A stretch of 64,000 nucleotides of DNA from Gonatopus flavifemur. Its lineage: Eukaryota > Arthropoda > Insecta > Hymenoptera > Dryinidae. The notes under the pieces were generated by a model, which saw nothing but the letters and a program-made list of their open reading frames with translations, ran no database searches and was not told the DNA's origin. The position numbers and the translations under genes are program-made. Where the stretch lies: positions 1,488,001-1,552,000 of the forward strand of contig JAFFJZ010000007.1 in the NCBI GenBank assembly GCA_018340375.1, in the 5' to 3' direction. This document shows positions 60,005-64,000 of this stretch, one piece after another. The number at the start of each line of letters is the position of its first letter. Within the stretch, counting starts at the first letter, position 1.

Positions 60005-60216
60005 CACAGTAAAAAGTATTTCTTTGGATCTAACGAATTGTTATTTGAATAGGTTCAAAAAATATTTCTTTGACGGAAATGGATATTTTTTTCATCAAAA
60101 CAATGTATTATTTGATTTTTCTCCCAAGTGACAAATTTGTTTGTATCAAAGAAATATTCATTTGGACGTATTCAAATAACAATTTCTTAGATTCAAAAAA
60201 ATGCTTCTTTTCTGTG
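60005..60216. mobile_element. 212-bp foldback, CACAGTAAAAAG/CACAGAAAAG ends, TA duplication
   Basis: It starts CACAGTAAAAAGTATTTC and ends CTTTTCTGTG, flanked by TA at 60003-60004 and 60217-60218. The arms share TTATTTGAATAGGTTC and the inverse, and TTTCTTTGA blocks. No ORF. Confidence 0.65.
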
Positions 60217-61359
60217 TATATAACGTAATGAATTCGTTTGAAGGCATAATAAGTTCAACTACATACATGATATTTCTTACTATTTATTATAGCTATTCCT
60301 ATTTGTATTATGCATGTCATAAAAACTTCTCTCAGTGTAAAGGAGGGGAGTGGATTGCAAACTTGTAATACTGATAAAAAGAGGAATAAATCCCACACAG
60401 CAAATCAGTTCAGAAAGAGTGCAAAGAGAATTCAATTTGAATTCAATATGAATTCTTAAGAATTCTTTTTCTACTCCTATGCCGTATACCTATATGAGAT
60501 TTCAGTGCTGCACTGACCTTAGCTCTCCCTGCAGAAACGAAATCATTCAGAACGATTGATAGTGCAAATCTCTGATGAAAAATGATTCGAACTTATTTAG
60601 AATCATTTGAGTCTGAAATGAGAAATGTACTGATTCGAAATTTGTACATTTCTCATTGGAAAAATTTAATTTTGATAAGAATCAACCCAGCAAAAAATCT
60701 GGAATGGAAAAGAATTGGAAAAGAATAGGAAAATCCTATTTTGAATTCTTTTCAATTCGAAGTTTGTATCAAAAGAATAAAAAGAAATAGAAATATTCGG
60801 ATTGTAATTCTGTGTCTGGAATTCAGTTGCTATTCTTCTTTGAAGTCTTGCCCTAGAATTGAAAATCGCGATACCAGTGTTATCAACAACATATTTAGGG
60901 GAGAGTGGCCCAAAACGGGTAGGTCGCCCAAAGCGGGTAGGCCTTCGTTTGCTGCCGCATCGTGCGCATGCGCTTATATCGACGTGTGCCGTGAATACTC
61001 GAACCCTCCCGAGTTTCATTTAGTCCCAACGGTCCACTGGCGGTGCAACGTGGCGTAACCAGATACATAACAAAATAATTGACGAATTTATTCAAAAAAC
61101 TAAAGGTATGTAATTCGTGACTAGTCGAAAACCAGCTCAATATTCATACTGCGAATATTAGTACATTATTTTAACACTATCTACCTGTAAGATTCCATGC
61201 TCATTCTGGGTTTTTTCAGTTTCTTATTTGAGGTTATTATTTTTCTAATAAAAATGTGCTTCCGGGCAAAGCGGGTAGGGCAAAGCGAGTATCAGCTGGG
61301 CAGATACCTGCTTTGCCCTGATACCTTTTAAATTCTAATTTTTCTACGTATTATTATGG

Positions 61360-63045
61360 ATGGTTAATAAATATGAAAGGAAGACGACTCAAGCAGCTTG
61401 GTCCGAAGAAGCAATAAGAAGTGCGATGAAAGAATCCGAAACAACATCAGTTTCAGCTGCCACAAAGAAGTACGGCATTCCCCTTGCAACACTTCAAAGG
61501 CATCTGAAAAAAGGGAGTTGTAGTAAGAATCTAGGGAGACATCGGAGAGTTCTCAATGATGCTCAAGAAGCAGAGTTACTCGAATACGTTTTTCAAGTCG
61601 ATGACCTTTTTTATGGCTTCACTAAAAATGAATTTTTGAAACTTGTCTTTCAATATGCTGGAAGGAATAAGATCAATCATCCTCTTGAAGATGGCTACGC
61701 TGGTAATGACTGGTACTTGGGTGTTAAAAAACGGCATCCGACTCTAACTGTGAGGCAGCCAAAGCAAACATCGATTGCAAGAGCGCGAGGTTTTAATAAA
61801 CCTCAAGTGTACAGATTTTATGATTCGCTGAAACGTGAAATTGAGAAGCATGGCATTGATGCCACTAGAATATATAACATGGACGAAACTGGCGTCCATG
61901 CATCAAGCAGCAAGCCTCCGAAAATTCTTTCAAAATCAGGAAAAAAGCAAGTAGGGGTTATTTCGAGTGCAGAAAGAGGCAAATTAACAACAGTCATTTG
62001 TTGTTGCAACACTGCTGGATCTTTTATACCTCCGTATTTTATTTCTGGTCGCAAAAGAATGGTTGCTCGATTGTTAGATGGATCACCACCTGGTTCCGTG
62101 GCTACTTGTACAGATAACGGATGGATAAATGGGCCGAAATTTTCAGAGTGGCTCCATCATTTTGTTGAAAACACCCGTCCAACACTTGAGAAGAAAGTAA
62201 TTTTAATTTTAGATAATCATGAATCTCATAAGTATGTGGAAGCTTTGGAATATGCACGAGAAAATAACATAATTTTTGTGTCACTGCCTCCTCATACAAC
62301 TCATCGTATGCAACCTTTGGACCGTTGCGTTTACGGACCATTTGAAACATATTTTGAGCAAGAGATTTCTACTTTCCAACGTAATCATGTGGGTCGAATA
62401 ATGGCTCAATACGATGTTGCTTTACTTGTTGGAAGAGCGTACTTGAAAGCAGCCACTGCGCAAAACGCTGTTCAAGGATTCCAATCGTCAGGAATATGTC
62501 CCACAGATCGGCATGTATTTACTGATGTCGACTCCTTGCCATCTAGTTTGACAGACAGACCTCAAGCTGATAGTACCGACGATGATGCATCAATAAGCCA
62601 GTATGATACTAGTCGTCTTGATTCTAATGATTCAGATGCTGCTAACTCTTCCTCTACTCAAACTGTAGAACAAAATTATCCTCAAACTTCTCGTATGAAT
62701 ACAGGTCGCAGAAACAGACGAACAATTAATACAAGCATCAACGTATCGATGGAAACGTCCGATGATTCAGCATTACAAACAGAAGCCTTGTGTTCAACAG
62801 CTAGTGAAGATTTACTTCATTTAGAAGATGAAGGATTGCCGACTCATATGAAACCTTCAGAAATTCGACAATTACCTAAACCTAGTCCGAATAAAACTAA
62901 TCGTAAGCGCAAATGTCAGAGAGCTGAAGTTTTAACTAGTTCTCCAATCCTAAATATGCAAGCTGAGAAGGAATCGAAGAAGAAGCGTGTTAGTACAAAA
63001 GCTGCTGCTGCTAAAAGAACGTCCTTCTACGAGTCTAACAAGTAA
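61360..63045 (+). CDS. Pogo/jerky-type transposase (DDD) with N-terminal HTH
   Basis: 561 codons from ATG at 61360. Residues about 5-50 form a pipsqueak/CENP-B-type HTH (SVSAATKKYGIPLATLQRHL). A second DNA-binding region follows (NDWYLGVKKRHPTLTVRQPK). The DDE domain has YNMDETGVHA, LILDNHESHK and MQPLDRCVYGPF, giving the three acidic residues. The C-terminal 170 residues are Ser/Thr-rich and then basic (KESKKKRVSTKAAAAKR), probably a nuclear localisation signal. The catalytic part looks intact. The frame ends early at 63043 because of a small indel that cuts off the PHD finger. It could be a domesticated-like gene, but TIRs and TA duplication mark it as a transposon. Confidence 0.88.
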   Translation: MVNKYERKTTQAAWSEEAIRSAMKESETTSVSAATKKYGIPLATLQRHLKKGSCSKNLGRHRRVLNDAQEAELLEYVFQVDDLFYGFTKNEFLKLVFQYAGRNKINHPLEDGYAGNDWYLGVKKRHPTLTVRQPKQTSIARARGFNKPQVYRFYDSLKREIEKHGIDATRIYNMDETGVHASSSKPPKILSKSGKKQVGVISSAERGKLTTVICCCNTAGSFIPPYFISGRKRMVARLLDGSPPGSVATCTDNGWINGPKFSEWLHHFVENTRPTLEKKVILILDNHESHKYVEALEYARENNIIFVSLPPHTTHRMQPLDRCVYGPFETYFEQEISTFQRNHVGRIMAQYDVALLVGRAYLKAATAQNAVQGFQSSGICPTDRHVFTDVDSLPSSLTDRPQADSTDDDASISQYDTSRLDSNDSDAANSSSTQTVEQNYPQTSRMNTGRRNRRTINTSINVSMETSDDSALQTEALCSTASEDLLHLEDEGLPTHMKPSEIRQLPKPSPNKTNRKRKCQRAEVLTSSPILNMQAEKESKKKRVSTKAAAAKRTSFYESNK

Positions 63046-63235
63046 AACTAGAAAACAAAGGCCATCGGAAAAAAAGAATGAGGACGCATTTTTCTGTCTT
63101 GTCTGTGCTGAAGCTTATGAAGATCCACCGAAAGAGGAATGGATCCAGTGTGGAGACTGTCAAGAGTGGGCTCATGGAAGTTGTACTGGTTACTCAGGTA
63201 GAGGATCCTATTTTTGTGATTTATGCCATGAATAA
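63040..63235 (+). pseudogene. PHD finger separated from the pogo-like transposase by a frameshift
   Basis: It encodes FFCLVCAEAYEDPP, then WIQCGDCQEWAHGSC and YFCDLCHE with a stop: the C4HC3 pattern of a PHD finger, a module that usually reads histone H3 tails. It lies in another frame, starting where the transposase frame is lost (about 63000-63045). In an intact parent it would be the C-terminus of the transposase. I recall insect pogo-like proteins with such a tail. Confidence 0.8.
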
Positions 63236-64000
63236 GACTTAATAATTCGAGACTGATTAAAAATAAGTTGAAAATTTTAATACGCTAAGTAAAACTTCCA
63301 AAGTTATATTTTATAATGACAAATAATAGTCTAAGTCTTAATTATTTTTTATTTGTGTCCAGTGTTGACAAACCTGCCAATTGAGATTAAGAATTTTCAT
63401 GAGAAAATTAAAATATAAGAAGTTATTTTTTATGGCAGATAAAAGTGTGAACACTTCAATCATCATGTAATCATTTTTTCATTTTCATACTTTGTTGGCA
63501 AATATGTCAAATGAGATTTAAAATTTAGATAGGAAAATCATAGTTTATTTTTCTATAAGAACATTCAGCTAGTCTGATAATTTAATCATTTCTTATTTTT
63601 TTATTTCACTACTAAAAATACCGAATGTGACTTCGAATATTAATAAGATGAGTATAATTATAAGTTCAATTAAAGTTGCAATAGTAATCTTTAAGGAAAT
63701 TGACATGTGCTTAGATTTGTAGAGGTTATTGTACTTACCCGCTTTGCCCAAACGGCTTACTCACTTTAGGCCCCCTTGTAGGGCAGAGCGAGTTTCTTCA
63801 GTGGTTTTAATTTTTGATAATAAAAAATTATTTTGAATGGAATCATGCAATATTCATTTTTTATCTTGAAATTTATAATCCTCCCTAAAAAGTGAATCGA
63901 TAATATTGATGATATAACCTCAACAACCACTATTTTCGGATGTTTTCCGTTAACCTACCCGCTTTAGGCCACTCTCCCCTATTCACAACATAGCAGTTGT

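Larger units (their letters stand above)
60898..63979 (+). mobile_element. Pogo-like DNA transposon, both ends present, TA duplication
   Basis: The left end begins GGGGAGAGTGGCCCAAAACG. The right end reads inverted GGGGAGAGTGGCCTAAAGCG, and both continue with GGTAGGT, for inverted repeats of 27-28 bp. TA flanks at 60896-60897 and 63980-63981. AAAGCGGGTAGG-type boxes recur near both ends (60930, 61268 and, inverted, 63740), perhaps as transposase binding sites. Length is 3082 bp, with one coding frameshift. Confidence 0.9.

Overview
This window looks like AT-rich nuclear DNA of an arthropod, most probably an insect. It has no operons or bacterial signals. It contains spliced coding sequence and a mix of mariner, pogo-like, Transib-like, hAT, BEL/Pao, DIRS-like and RTE/jockey-like elements typical of insect genomes. 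I cannot fix the order or species from the sequence. No tRNA, rRNA or CRISPR array was seen. Host coding content is almost nil: one GC-rich putative 5' exon on the minus strand (18541-18724) and a weak unrecognised ORF cluster near 42.5-43.7 kb.

Layout. 1-74: end of a GGGGAGAG-terminated element. 1414-8660: a DNA element with inverted repeats of about 425 bp carrying a broken minus-strand DDE-like transposase gene, cut by a 300-bp foldback, a 2959-bp element and a hairpin. 9-10.7 kb: three foldback elements. 10774-16428: a Transib (RAG1-like) transposon with CACAGTG ends, a 5-bp CATCA target duplication, a three-exon RAG1-core-like gene with three lesions, and two 121-bp tandem arrays in opposite orientation. 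17.4-18.7 kb: a degenerate tandem repeat, two foldbacks and the host-like exon. 19784-22597: second copy of the 2959-bp element, itself interrupted. 23.1-26.2 kb: nested insertions around a mariner with one stop codon. 28416-31190: a truncated DIRS-like element. 31397-38194: a BEL/Pao retrotransposon with 217-bp LTRs. 42.5-47 kb: weak ORFs, a remnant of the 121-bp repeat, a GGTTGTAAC-rich element and foldbacks. 48.35-50.62 kb: a non-LTR retrotransposon fragment split by a mariner. 53066-55373: four elements nested in one another. 59.7 kb: a hAT C-terminal fragment. 60898-63979: a complete-looking pogo-like transposon whose transposase is followed by a PHD finger.

The strongest observations are three. 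First, the RAG1-like element has both ends and its target duplication preserved, with termini identical to the V(D)J recombination-signal heptamer. Second, two large sets of otherwise unrelated short elements share only terse ends: CAC...GAGAAA ends with TA/TG/CA duplications, and CCC...GGG ends with mostly 2-bp duplications of varied sequence. Each set may be moved by one recombination machinery. Third, a long-TIR element family encodes a transposase-like protein I could not assign to a superfamily. All junctions were read by eye, with no database search, so family names rest on remembered motifs.
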